Assembly (NCBI GenBank): GCA_963642705.1
Contig: CAVIHU010000004.1
Span: 62,001-126,000 of the forward strand
Length of the DNA stretch: 64,000 nt
Source of the DNA: UBA11524 sp963642705
GTDB taxonomy: Bacteria; Bacillota; Clostridia; Christensenellales; Aristaeellaceae
Reading direction: 5' to 3'
Below, one piece after another: positions 1 to 7,968 of this stretch (positions are counted from its first letter, which is position 1; every line of letters begins with the position of its first letter). The position numbers and the translations under genes were made by a program. A model generated the notes under the pieces. It searched no databases, had not been told where the DNA came from, and was given only the letters and a program-made list of their open reading frames with translations.

Positions 1-234
1 CCGGAAAAACCGGTATCGCCCAGGACGTTACGCAATACGGTACTTGGCGGATTGCTCTGCTTTGTGATGTCCTGCGGCATTATTATACTGCAGTTCCTGT
101 TTGATGACAGAATTCGCAATGCAGAGAAGCTTGAAAAAAGCCTCGGTCTGGTTACAATCGGCATGATGCCCATCCAGAAGTCAGATGCGGATACAAAGGG
201 CAGAAGGATACGGAAGGATGGTCGGAGCAAGTGA
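1..234 (+). CDS. Wzz/YveK-type polysaccharide chain-length protein, C-terminal end (partial)
   Basis: The reading frame is open from the first base and ends at a TGA overlapped by the next gene, so only the last 77 residues are visible. They hold a Pro-rich stretch (PEKPVSP), one membrane segment (about VLGGLLCFVMSCGIIILQFLF) and a short basic cytoplasmic tail. A PxxP stretch before the second transmembrane helix is typical of Wzz/YveK co-polymerases, which set polymer length and activate the partner tyrosine kinase. The following kinase and phosphatase genes support this. The start and the extracellular loop lie outside the window. Confidence 0.8.
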   Translation, partial: PEKPVSPRTLRNTVLGGLLCFVMSCGIIILQFLFDDRIRNAEKLEKSLGLVTIGMMPIQKSDADTKGRRIRKDGRSK

Positions 235-962
235 AGAAAGCAAATATTCAGCAGGAATATCCGCTTGATTATGCCGGCGAAGAGGCACTGAATTCCATTT
301 GCACGAATCTGGCGTTTTTGGGACGCGACAAGCGGAAAATCGTCATCACGAGCAATACGCAGAGTGAAGGCAAAAGCTGGATGTCGATGCACATTGCAGT
401 CAACATGGCACGCAGGGGGCGTCGCGTTGTGCTGATTGATGCCGATCTGCGCCGTTCGTTCCTGATTCAGCGATACAAAATCGAGCTGGAGGGCAAGCGC
501 GAGGGGCTTGCGCACTTCCTGTCTGGTCAGTGCGACCTGAAGGACGCGATTTATGAAACAAACGAGTACGGCATGTGCCTGATTCCGGTTGGTCAGGATG
601 TTGTCAATCCGGTAACGCTGATTGACGCGCCCGTGTTCGAGCAGATGCTTCATGCGCTTTCCGAATCCTTCGATTTGGTTCTGCTGGACGCGCCGCCCAT
701 CGGCATGGTCATTGACGCAGCGGAAATGGCAGCCTTCTGCGATGGCAGCGTGTTGGTGCTTGAGCACAACAAGACGCGACTGCGCGAGGTGGCAGAATGC
801 AAGCGTCAGATGGAGAAATCCGGCACGCAAGTGCTGGGGTGCATTATCAACAAGGTCAGCTTTGAAGGCATGAGCGCGAAGAAGTATTACAACCGCTCGT
901 ATTACAAGCATTACACGAACGGCTATTACAATCATGACGGCACAGAGAGCAAGCAAGGGTAA
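231..962 (+). CDS. cpsD: Bacterial tyrosine kinase (CpsD/CapB/YwqD type) of exopolysaccharide synthesis
   Basis: Autophosphorylating BY-kinase that works with the Wzz-type membrane activator to control capsule or exopolysaccharide assembly on the inner face of the membrane. Seen: Walker A around residues 41-50 (SNTQSEGKSW), Walker A' (VVLIDADLRR), Walker B (FDLVLLDAPPIG) and a Tyr-rich C-terminal tail (KKYYNRSYYKHY) that is the usual autophosphorylation cluster. Length 243 residues is normal for the split Gram-positive form. It starts at GTG and overlaps the preceding stop by 4 bases, so translation is probably coupled. The Walker A loop ends in Ser-Trp where Ser-Thr is more common, a mild oddity. 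Confidence 0.92.
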   Translation: MKKANIQQEYPLDYAGEEALNSICTNLAFLGRDKRKIVITSNTQSEGKSWMSMHIAVNMARRGRRVVLIDADLRRSFLIQRYKIELEGKREGLAHFLSGQCDLKDAIYETNEYGMCLIPVGQDVVNPVTLIDAPVFEQMLHALSESFDLVLLDAPPIGMVIDAAEMAAFCDGSVLVLEHNKTRLREVAECKRQMEKSGTQVLGCIINKVSFEGMSAKKYYNRSYYKHYTNGYYNHDGTESKQG

Positions 963-965
963 GCT

Positions 966-1676
966 ATGTTTGTAGATCTTCATCATCATTTGATTTACGG
1001 GGTGGATGATGGTGCGCGGACTCGCGAGGAAATGCAGAAAATGCTTCTGCGTGCGGCAGATGAGGGCATCAGCGACATTGTCTGCACGAGCCATGCCACA
1101 CCCGGCATTCATCCATTCCCAACGGAGGCGTATCTTGCGCATTTTCAGGAGGCGGTGCAGTGGTGCGAGGACAATCGGCTGCCTGTCACGCTGCATACCG
1201 GCTGCGAGGTGCTCTATACGCCGATGAGCGCACGGCTAATTCGCGAAGGATATTATCCTACGCTTGCCGAGACCAACTGCGTTCTGGTTGAATTCACCGG
1301 CGATGTGTCGTTCAGGCAGCTTTGCGAGGCGGCCAGAATGCTTGGCAATGAGGGACTCACGGCGCTCTTTGCGCATGTGGAGCGCTTCGATGCGCTGCAT
1401 AAACTCGATTGTGTGAAGCAACTGCGCGAGGAGTATGGCGCGTTCATGCAGATGAACGCGAACACGATTTTGTCAAAGAAAGGCTTCTTTACCGAACGGT
1501 GGGTGCGGAAAATGCTCGAATCGGGCTGCATCGACTGTGTTGCGACGGACGCGCATAACACAACAAGCCGTCCGTGCCAGATGAAGCAGTGCTATCAGCG
1601 GCTGGAGGAAATGTACGGTGCAGACACAGCAGAAGAGCTCTGCGGCGGCTTTCAGCGGCGGTTCTTATCTCTATAA
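966..1676 (+). CDS. cpsB: PHP-family protein-tyrosine phosphatase (CpsB/CapC/YwqE type)
   Basis: Metal-dependent phosphatase that removes phosphate from the BY-kinase tail and so resets polysaccharide synthesis. Seen: the N-terminal PHP metal motif DLHHHL (His6 and His8), a GVDDGA segment, an HVERF motif near the middle and a C-terminal VATDAHN metal-ligand motif. Its 236 residues match the family. It follows the kinase after 3 bases and is the last gene of the capsule unit visible here; a hairpin terminator follows. Confidence 0.9.
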   Translation: MFVDLHHHLIYGVDDGARTREEMQKMLLRAADEGISDIVCTSHATPGIHPFPTEAYLAHFQEAVQWCEDNRLPVTLHTGCEVLYTPMSARLIREGYYPTLAETNCVLVEFTGDVSFRQLCEAARMLGNEGLTALFAHVERFDALHKLDCVKQLREEYGAFMQMNANTILSKKGFFTERWVRKMLESGCIDCVATDAHNTTSRPCQMKQCYQRLEEMYGADTAEELCGGFQRRFLSL

Positions 1677-1680
1677 AAAA

Positions 1681-1720
1681 CGCGGCATCGTGCGAACAAT
1701 GCACGGTGTCGCGCTTTCTA
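1681..1720. terminator. Bidirectional terminator between cpsB and the SH3 protein gene
   Basis: A 13-bp near-perfect stem (CGCGGCATCGTGC with GCACGGTGTCGCG, 7-base loop) is preceded by A6 and followed by a CTTTCT run, and lies between two convergent genes. Confidence 0.8.
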
Positions 1721-1727
1721 TCGGGTA

Positions 1728-2939
1728 TTAGTTGCCGGAGGAGAGCATACTGAGAGGAACCCAGCCGCGGCGAGTAACGCCCTTCGCGTAGGAGTAGTAT
1801 CGAATCTGCGCCCAATTGCCCTCGATGCTGCAAATGGTCGCCTCATCTCCTTCGTAAATCCACGACCAGCCGTATTTGCGGTAGCTGGTGGATGGCCCGA
1901 AGTACACAGCGCCGGACGTGATGACCTTGCGCTTGTCGTTCAGGTTCGTTTCTTCGGGCACTGCGGAGGTGTCGAGATTAACACGTTTTGCCGGTGTGTA
2001 GACGCGCATCCAGCCGTCCGCGGAGTTGAACTCAATCTGATACCACCAGACACCGTCAGAGGAGCTGTAGGACTTGCTGATGACGTTGACATAATCGCCA
2101 GCTGAGAAGAAGGAGCCGGGCTCGTCGTACTCGGTGCCGGGACCGGAACGCGTCGCAGCAGTTTTGTTCAGCGTGGCAATCGTACCGGAGGAAGGATAGG
2201 AAGGCACCTCGGTTGGAGCAGGCGCTTCTGTGGGGACAGCGGTCGGTGCGGTGGACGGTACAGGCGTGATATACTCAGGCGTCGTGGTCGGCACGACAGA
2301 CGGCCCACTGCTTGGACGCGGCGTCACATAAGCGATATAAGGCGCTGGCGTGGCAGTCGTGTAGGTGCGCGGCGTGGCGGTAGCGTGCGTGCCGGATGCG
2401 ATGGCGATGTCGCTGAGGGCAACGCCTGCGTTGGCTGTGCCGTGGTAGACGCTTTCAATCGTCAGGTCAATCTGCGTAACGGCGGAATACTCCTGCGGCA
2501 GCAGCAGACGCTGATAGCCGTATGACCAGTTTTCGCTGGAGGTCGTCGGGAGGAAAGCATCGGTCAGGCGATAGCGGTACGTAATGCTCTGCGTACCGTT
2601 AGCGTACCACAGCGTGACGGCAACGTTTTGCGGACGGTCGTAATGGCTGTAGTAGCTCTGCGAGTAATAATGTCCGGCACGCAGCCAGATTTCGCCGACG
2701 CTCATTGTGTTCAGGCAGAGCGAGAGGTCGGGGGAGGCTTCGTTTGTGCGAATCCAGACGGTTGTAGCATCGCCGTCGGTCAACTCCTGCGTAACGCTCG
2801 TTTCGCCGCCGTGTTCCACAGCGCTGTAAATGGCGTATGAATTGACGGATCCGCTGCTGACGGGGGCATCGGCAGTGGCAGTCAGGCAAAGCGCAGTCAG
2901 CAATGCGCATGGCACCAGTGCAATCCAGAGCTTTTTCAT
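1728..2939 (-). CDS. Secreted SH3b-domain protein with discoidin-like N-terminal region
   Basis: A 403-residue exported protein. The ATG at 2939 is chosen because an AAAGG site lies 9 bases upstream and the signal peptide starts there (MKKLWIALVPCALLTALCLT, cut after ATA). After a region of about 150 residues that could be a carbohydrate-binding/discoidin-like beta sandwich (inference from WIRTNEASPDLSL and the surrounding pattern) comes a Pro/Thr/Ser-rich linker of about 80 residues, then two SH3b repeats (first around TRSGPGTEYDEPGSFFSAGDYV, second around VYFGPSTSYRKYGW). Such repeats usually bind cell wall. A small hairpin (2956-2974) sits just upstream of the ribosome site. The substrate is unknown. 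Confidence 0.75.
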   Translation of the reverse strand: MKKLWIALVPCALLTALCLTATADAPVSSGSVNSYAIYSAVEHGGETSVTQELTDGDATTVWIRTNEASPDLSLCLNTMSVGEIWLRAGHYYSQSYYSHYDRPQNVAVTLWYANGTQSITYRYRLTDAFLPTTSSENWSYGYQRLLLPQEYSAVTQIDLTIESVYHGTANAGVALSDIAIASGTHATATPRTYTTATPAPYIAYVTPRPSSGPSVVPTTTPEYITPVPSTAPTAVPTEAPAPTEVPSYPSSGTIATLNKTAATRSGPGTEYDEPGSFFSAGDYVNVISKSYSSSDGVWWYQIEFNSADGWMRVYTPAKRVNLDTSAVPEETNLNDKRKVITSGAVYFGPSTSYRKYGWSWIYEGDEATICSIEGNWAQIRYYSYAKGVTRRGWVPLSMLSSGN

Positions 2940-3082
2940 AGTCATCATCCTTTCACAGCGAGTGTGAGTCGCTGATCTTTCCCTTTTCAACCATATAACG
3001 AATCAAAACGGGAAATTCTTCACGATATTTCAGATTTCCTTTATTTTTTTGAAATTCGGGCAAAAAAATTCTCTGTTCCTCT

Positions 3083-3110
3083 TTTCAAACACGAGAAAAC
3101 GTTGTACAAT
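3083..3110 (+). promoter_or_regulatory. Likely promoter of kduI-kduD
   Basis: TTTCAA (3083-3088), 16 bases, then TACAAT (3105-3110). It is the only good -10 between the divergent SH3 and kduI genes on this strand. Confidence 0.55.
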
Positions 3111-3154
3111 AGAGTTTGAAAAGCGCCCGTTCAATTCGTGATGTTTATCATGAT

Positions 3155-3170
3155 TTGTAAGCGCTTACAA
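3155..3170 (+). promoter_or_regulatory. Perfect 16-bp palindrome, cre/LacI-family operator
   Basis: TTGTAAGCGCTTACAA is fully self-complementary and fits the CcpA cre consensus TGWAARCGYTWNCA exactly. It lies between the proposed start of transcription and the kduI ribosome site, a good roadblock position. It could equally be the site of a dedicated LacI-family uronate regulator. Confidence 0.75.
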
Positions 3171-3188
3171 ACAAAGGAGGAGAATCCT

Positions 3189-4019
3189 ATGGAGCTTCGG
3201 ACGGCGTCGTCGCCCCGTGATGTCAAAACGTACGACACGCAGCGACTGCGCGAGGAATTCCTGATTGACGATCTTTTCCATGCGGATGACATCAAGCTGG
3301 TGTACAGCCACATCGACCGCATCATCACCGGCAGCGCTGTGCCAGTGAAGGGAACACTGGCGCTGACAGCGGGGGATGAACTGCGCGCGGAGTACTTCCT
3401 GCAGCGGCGTGAGTTGGGTGTCATCAACATTGGCGGAGAGGGAACCGTGACGGTTGACGGGACGGTCTACACGCTGCGCCACCGCGATGGTCTCTATGTC
3501 GGCCGCGGCAGCAAGGACATCACGTTCGCCTCTGCGGATGCGGCAAATCCGGCGAAATTCTACCTGAATTCCTGCCCGGCGCATACGGCATATCCCACCG
3601 TGCTCATCAAGCCGGAGAACTGCGTGCGTCAGGAGCTCGGCAGTCTTGAAATGGCGAATCACCGCACCATCTGCAAGTACATCCTGCCCGGTCAGGTACA
3701 GTCCTGCCAGTTGGTGATGGGCATGACGAAGCTGGAGCCAGGCTCGGTGTGGAACACGATGCCCTGTCACACGCATGACCGCCGCATGGAAGTCTATCTG
3801 TACTTCGACATGCCGGAGGATGCGTTTGTGATGCATTTTATGGGCGAAGGTCAGGAAACGCGTCACATCATCATGCGCAACGAGCAGGCGGTCATCAGCC
3901 CGTCGTGGAGCATCCACAGCGGTTGCGGCACGCAGGCGTACACCTTCATCTGGGGTATGTGCGGCGAAAATCAGGACTTCGATGACATGGACGGCATCGC
4001 CATGAAGGATCTCAAGTGA
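3189..4019 (+). CDS. kduI: 5-dehydro-4-deoxy-D-glucuronate isomerase
   Basis: Interconverts 5-keto-4-deoxyuronate and 2,5-diketo-3-deoxygluconate in breakdown of unsaturated uronates from pectin or glycosaminoglycans. The cupin metal motif is visible: PCHTHDRRMEVY with His194, His196 and Glu201, and a later His in PSWSIHSGCG. The ATG at 3189 has an AAAGGAGG site 7 bases upstream and gives 276 residues, the usual KduI length; in-frame codons upstream lack such a site. It is followed after 34 bases by kduD, the next enzyme of the pathway. Confidence 0.95.
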   Translation: MELRTASSPRDVKTYDTQRLREEFLIDDLFHADDIKLVYSHIDRIITGSAVPVKGTLALTAGDELRAEYFLQRRELGVINIGGEGTVTVDGTVYTLRHRDGLYVGRGSKDITFASADAANPAKFYLNSCPAHTAYPTVLIKPENCVRQELGSLEMANHRTICKYILPGQVQSCQLVMGMTKLEPGSVWNTMPCHTHDRRMEVYLYFDMPEDAFVMHFMGEGQETRHIIMRNEQAVISPSWSIHSGCGTQAYTFIWGMCGENQDFDDMDGIAMKDLK

Positions 4020-4053
4020 CAGGAACTTAAACAACAAAAGGAGGAGCATTCCA

Positions 4054-4848
4054 ATGAGTAATCCGTTTTCTCTTGAGGGCAAAATTGCCCTGATTACCGG
4101 TGCGTCCTACGGCATCGGCTTTGCCATCGCCTGCGCTATGCATGAGGCGGGCGCGACCATCGTGTTCAATGACATCAAGCAGGAGCTTGTCGACAAGGGA
4201 GTTGCGTCCTACGCCGAAAAAGGCATCAAGGCACACGGCTATGTGTGCGATGTGACGAATGAGACGGCTGTCAACGAGTTGGTCGCGAAGATTGAGAAGG
4301 AAGTCGGCGTGATCGATATCCTTGTCAACAACGCCGGTATTATCAAGCGTATCCCGATGTGCGACATGACCGCTGAGCAGTTCCGTCAGGTGATTGATGT
4401 TGACCTGAACGCACCGTTCATCGTGTCGAAGGCTGTGATTCCTTCCATGATCAAGAAGGGACATGGCAAGATCATCAACATCTGCTCCATGATGAGCGAG
4501 CTCGGCCGTGAGACTGTGTCTGCCTATGCTGCAGCAAAGGGCGGTCTCAAGATGCTGACGCGTAACATCTGCTCTGAATACGGCAAGTACAACATTCAGT
4601 GCAACGGCATCGGACCAGGCTACATTGCAACGCCTCAGACTGCACCGCTGCGCGAGATTCAGCCGGACGGCTCCCGTCATCCCTTCGACAAGTTCATTAT
4701 CGCCAAGACGCCTGCAGAGCGCTGGGGAGATGCATCCGATCTCGGCGGACCGGCTGTGTTCCTTGCTTCCGATGCGTCAAACTTTGTCAACGGGCACATC
4801 CTCTATGTTGACGGCGGCATTCTCGCCTATATCGGCAAGCAGCCCTAA
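4054..4848 (+). CDS. kduD: 2-dehydro-3-deoxy-D-gluconate 5-dehydrogenase (SDR family)
   Basis: Short-chain dehydrogenase predicted to reduce 2,5-diketo-3-deoxygluconate to KDG, directly after the KduI step. Seen: the dinucleotide motif TGASYGIG near residues 16-23, NNAG, the catalytic SMMSE serine region and YAAAK (Tyr-x-x-x-Lys). Length 264 residues. It has its own AAAGGAGGAG site and shares the transcript with kduI. No KDG kinase, KDPG aldolase or uronate transporter is seen in this window, so the rest of the pathway must lie elsewhere. An alternative reading as 3-oxoacyl-ACP reductase is unlikely given the neighbour. Confidence 0.9.
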   Translation: MSNPFSLEGKIALITGASYGIGFAIACAMHEAGATIVFNDIKQELVDKGVASYAEKGIKAHGYVCDVTNETAVNELVAKIEKEVGVIDILVNNAGIIKRIPMCDMTAEQFRQVIDVDLNAPFIVSKAVIPSMIKKGHGKIINICSMMSELGRETVSAYAAAKGGLKMLTRNICSEYGKYNIQCNGIGPGYIATPQTAPLREIQPDGSRHPFDKFIIAKTPAERWGDASDLGGPAVFLASDASNFVNGHILYVDGGILAYIGKQP

Positions 4849-4897
4849 GGAATCAGCGGCTGTTTTACCTGTAAACCGCTAAATTTCGCAAAAGCAC

Positions 4898-4926
4898 TTG
4901 CGTTCCGGGGGAAAATATGATACACT
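4898..4926 (+). promoter_or_regulatory. secG promoter
   Basis: TTGCGT (4898-4903), 17 bases, TACACT (4921-4926), about 36 bases before secG. Confidence 0.65.
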
Positions 4927-4962
4927 GTAAAGCGTTGATTTCTCCCCAAGGAGGTGTGAGCA

Positions 4963-5199
4963 ATGAGTGCATTTGGTGTGATCCTGACGGTTATCATTTC
5001 GCTGTCTGCGCTGTTCATGATTTTTACCGTGCTGATGCAAAGCAGCAACGTGAAGGGTCTGGGCGCTATCGCAGGCACGTTCGACAGCTATTTTGATAAG
5101 CATAAGGCCAAGAGCGCGGAAGCAAAGCTGGCTCTGGGTACGAAAATTGCCGCTGCGGTTTTTGTTGTCTGCTCTCTGCTGATGCTGCTGGTCAAATAA
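4963..5199 (+). CDS. secG: Preprotein translocase subunit SecG
   Basis: Small membrane subunit of the SecYEG channel. The 78-residue product has two hydrophobic helices (about residues 4-24 and 58-76) joined by the family hallmark loop VLMQSSNVKGLGAIAG. An AAGGAGGTG site lies 7 bases before the ATG. It stands alone between its own promoter and a strong terminator; in many Firmicutes it precedes rnr and smpB, which is not the case here. Confidence 0.93.
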   Translation: MSAFGVILTVIISLSALFMIFTVLMQSSNVKGLGAIAGTFDSYFDKHKAKSAEAKLALGTKIAAAVFVVCSLLMLLVK

Positions 5200-5215
5200 G
5201 CGTCGCAATTGCGTG

Positions 5216-5260
5216 AAAAAGGCTGAATCACGAGATTTCTCGATGATTCAGCCTTTTTTG
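5216..5260. terminator. Bidirectional terminator between secG and pepF
   Basis: AAAAAGGCTGAATCA pairs with TGATTCAGCCTTTTTT around a small loop; A-run and T-run on opposite sides serve both convergent genes. Confidence 0.92.
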
Positions 5261-5305
5261 TGCAAAAAAACCGCTGCACAGGAATCGTACAGCGGATGAA
5301 TGGAT

Positions 5306-7057
5306 TTACTGCTTGGCAAGTTCGCAGAAGCGATCAATGCTTTCCTTCACGACATCGAGACTCGAACGCCAGAAGTCGGGATTACGTACATCAATGCCGA
5401 CGCTCGCGGCAACCTCGGCGATGGTGCCTGAACCGCAGGAACGCAACAGCTTGCAATAATCAGGCACAAAGGAGGCGCCCTTCTGCAGGTACTGCGCGAA
5501 CACACCCTTGCCGAACAGCTCGCCGAAGGCATAGGGGAAGTTGTAGAAATTATAGCCGGAGGAATAATAGTGGCTCTTGCAAGCCCACATGTACGGATGA
5601 CGCAGATTCGGGTCAAGCCCATCGCCGTAGGAGGCATCCTGAGCGCGGAGCATGGCATCCTTCAATTCGTCAACTGTCATGGCGTGATCGGCGCGCGTTT
5701 CGATGACTTCCGTCTCAAACAGGAAGCGGCTGTAGATATCGACGATGGACTGCGTTGTTTCCATCAGACTGCTTTCGAGCAATGTCAGCTGCTCCTCAGG
5801 TGCAGCATCCTTGAGCACCATGTGCGCGAGCATCTGCTCGTTGAAGATGGAGGCGGTTTCGGCCAGCGGCATGGGTGCGTGGATCATCGCGTAGGGGAGA
5901 CCGGTCATGCAGCGGTTGTGCCACGCGTGACCGAGTTCGTGGGCGATGGTGGATACATCGGAGAAGCTGCCGGTGAAGTTTGTCATAACGATTGAGCGGT
6001 CAGCAAAATGCGCAGCTTCGCAGAATGCACCGCCGGTTTTGCCTTCGCGCGGAAACATGTCAATCCAGCGGTTCTGGAAGGCGTGGTCGATGAACTTGCC
6101 CATTTCCGGCGTGAACTGGCTCATCAGGCGAACGAGAATGTCATGCGCCTCTTCGATGGTGTAGGAGCGGACACTATGCCCGATTGGCGCAAACAGGTCG
6201 TAGAACGGCAGTCCGTTCGTGTGACCGAGCAGCGCAGCCTTGGTTTTGAGGTAGCGGCGGAAGTCCGGCAGATACTCCTTAATGGCGGTCAGCATTGCAT
6301 CGAGCGTTTCGCGATCCATGCGAGAGCTGTTTAACGTCATGTCCAGCACAGAGTCAAAGCCTTTTGCCTTGGCAAGCGTGCGCGCCTCCATCTTGATAGA
6401 ATTCAGACAGTAGGACATCGGCAGCTCCATCTTTTTGTAGGAAGAGAGCTCTGCTTCATAGGCATCCTTGCGGACAGATGCATCTGGGTCATACGCAAGA
6501 CCGCGCACAGCAGACAGCGGTATTTCCCTGCCGCGGTAATTCGCTGTGTGCGTGGAATCAAGCTTGTCGCGCAGCTGGCTGAATGCGCTGCCGCCGGAGA
6601 GCTGCATGTCGAGAATCCATGGCTCGATGTCTGCCGGAATGGTGTGGTGTGCCTCCTGAGCGGATTCACGCAGGGCGAAGGCAATCGCCTGCAGCTTGGG
6701 GGAGGCAGCAATCAGCTCCTCGAGGTTCGTCAGGCTTCCGATATAGCGGATGACGGCGCTGGACACAATGTGCGCGTTGTTGCCTACAACATCAAGCATG
6801 TCGGCGTACTTGGCGGCGGTGGCGTTGCTGGCATCGACGTACATCGTCAGCGCGCAGTAGCTCCACAGGCGGTCACTGAGCGCAGCGAGCTTCTCCTGCT
6901 GGTTGGCGATGGCTTCCAGCTTGGGCAGGTCAGCGAGGTCGCTGCCAAGGATGCTCTTAAGGGTTTCGACCTCCTTGGGATAGCGAGCCAAATCAGTCGC
7001 AAATGCCGGATCATCAAAACCCTTATAGTAAAACGATAGATCCCAGTTCGGATTCAT
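5306..7057 (-). CDS. pepF: Oligoendopeptidase F (M3B metallopeptidase)
   Basis: Cytoplasmic zinc peptidase that cuts short peptides of roughly 7-17 residues. The zinc motif HELGH is at residues 373-377 in the context STIAHELGHAWHN, with the downstream Glu ligand expected near ETASIFNEQM. The 583-residue length is normal for PepF and no signal peptide is present. It starts 27 bases after the gntR stop, so the two genes very likely share the gntR promoter and PepF may be under its control. Confidence 0.95.
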   Translation of the reverse strand: MNPNWDLSFYYKGFDDPAFATDLARYPKEVETLKSILGSDLADLPKLEAIANQQEKLAALSDRLWSYCALTMYVDASNATAAKYADMLDVVGNNAHIVSSAVIRYIGSLTNLEELIAASPKLQAIAFALRESAQEAHHTIPADIEPWILDMQLSGGSAFSQLRDKLDSTHTANYRGREIPLSAVRGLAYDPDASVRKDAYEAELSSYKKMELPMSYCLNSIKMEARTLAKAKGFDSVLDMTLNSSRMDRETLDAMLTAIKEYLPDFRRYLKTKAALLGHTNGLPFYDLFAPIGHSVRSYTIEEAHDILVRLMSQFTPEMGKFIDHAFQNRWIDMFPREGKTGGAFCEAAHFADRSIVMTNFTGSFSDVSTIAHELGHAWHNRCMTGLPYAMIHAPMPLAETASIFNEQMLAHMVLKDAAPEEQLTLLESSLMETTQSIVDIYSRFLFETEVIETRADHAMTVDELKDAMLRAQDASYGDGLDPNLRHPYMWACKSHYYSSGYNFYNFPYAFGELFGKGVFAQYLQKGASFVPDYCKLLRSCGSGTIAEVAASVGIDVRNPDFWRSSLDVVKESIDRFCELAKQ

Positions 7058-7084
7058 GGGGGACGCCTCCTCTGTGATGAATGA

Positions 7085-7774
7085 TTATAGATTCTGCTGC
7101 TTGCGCTGGATTTGAAGCGCCTCGAGACACTTCTCCTTGCTGCGTTCAATGTGGCGGTGCATGAGCTTCTGGAAGTGTTCTAAATCGCGCTGCTCGATGT
7201 AATCTACCAGCTTGTAATGCTCCTCATGCGCCTGAAGCAGGCGGTTTTCCTGCGAGATTGCCATGGAGGAGAAGCGCGTGATATACTGATCCTGCCCCTC
7301 GATGACGCGAAGGATGCGGTTCATTGCGCAAATCTCGGTCATCTGCCGGTGAAATGCTCGTGCCATAGGCGAGAGCGTCGCGAAGTCGCGGTTCTCCATC
7401 ACGCTGTCCATCTCGTGCAGTCGGTCGCGGAGGTTTGCAATGTCCCCAGTCGTTGCTTTTTCGATAATGGCAGGCAGCGTCAGCATTTCGAGAGCATTGC
7501 GGATGGTGTAGATTTCTTCGACATCGGCAATGGTGAAGGCACGGACAATGACGCCGCGCCGCTGAATGTATTCGACAAGACCGTCGCGTTCGAGCTTCCG
7601 CAGCGCCTCACGGAGCGGTGTACGGCTGATGTGCAGGCGGTCTGCGTATTCAGTTTCGACAATGCGTTCGCCGGCAGGAATTTCGCCGGTGATGATGGCA
7701 TGTTTGAGCACTTCATAGGCAATTTCGCGGATTGGACGGCTTTCCATCATGGGTTGAAAGGTAACGGCTGCCAT
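7085..7774 (-). CDS. GntR-family transcriptional regulator, FCD (FadR-like) subfamily
   Basis: Winged-helix DNA-binding domain (residues about 10-75, with ISRTPLREALRKLERDGLV as recognition segment) followed by an all-helical FCD ligand domain with its metal-site histidines (FHRQMTEI, HEEHYKLV, HRHIE). The ATG at 7774 has an AAAGGAG site at 7783-7789 and gives 229 residues; the longer open frame upstream runs through the promoter and is not used. The gene precedes pepF. The effector is unknown; FCD proteins usually sense small carboxylic acids. Confidence 0.88.
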   Translation of the reverse strand: MAAVTFQPMMESRPIREIAYEVLKHAIITGEIPAGERIVETEYADRLHISRTPLREALRKLERDGLVEYIQRRGVIVRAFTIADVEEIYTIRNALEMLTLPAIIEKATTGDIANLRDRLHEMDSVMENRDFATLSPMARAFHRQMTEICAMNRILRVIEGQDQYITRFSSMAISQENRLLQAHEEHYKLVDYIEQRDLEHFQKLMHRHIERSKEKCLEALQIQRKQQNL

Positions 7775-7816
7775 GGAATCAACTCCTTTGGGAATGAAAG
7801 TGCATTTTTGCTGCAC

Positions 7817-7839
7817 TTTGGATACAATGATAATACAAA
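7817..7839. promoter_or_regulatory. Operator-like inverted repeat over the gntR -10 box
   Basis: TTTGGAT (7817-7823) and ATACAAA (7833-7839) match in 6 of 7 positions as an inverted repeat covering the -10 element; a second perfect repeat, GTGCA (7800-7804)/TGCAC (7812-7816), lies just downstream. Autoregulation by the GntR protein is inferred. Confidence 0.45.
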
Positions 7840-7855
7840 TAACGGCATATGTCAA
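7827..7855 (-). promoter_or_regulatory. gntR-pepF promoter
   Basis: On the minus strand TTGACA (7850-7855), exactly 17 bases, then TATCAT (7827-7832). Confidence 0.8.
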
Positions 7856-7896
7856 GTGAACCCTTGATGTTGAGCGGCTTGTCACATTGGAGAAAA

Positions 7897-7948
7897 TCAA
7901 AAAAGGATGTGCATGCCCTTTCGCCAGTGAGTGATGCATGCACATTCC
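7897..7948 (-). terminator. metK terminator
   Basis: On the minus strand GGAATGTGCATGC (7936-7948) pairs with GCATGCACATCC (7905-7916), directly followed by T6. Confidence 0.9.
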
Positions 7949-7968
7949 ATTATAAATTAGAAAATATA

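Noticed and set aside
4854..4880. Terminator after kduD
   Set aside because: AGCGG/CCGCT with a TTTAC/GTAAA inner stem is interrupted and has only AAATTT after it; too weak to call.
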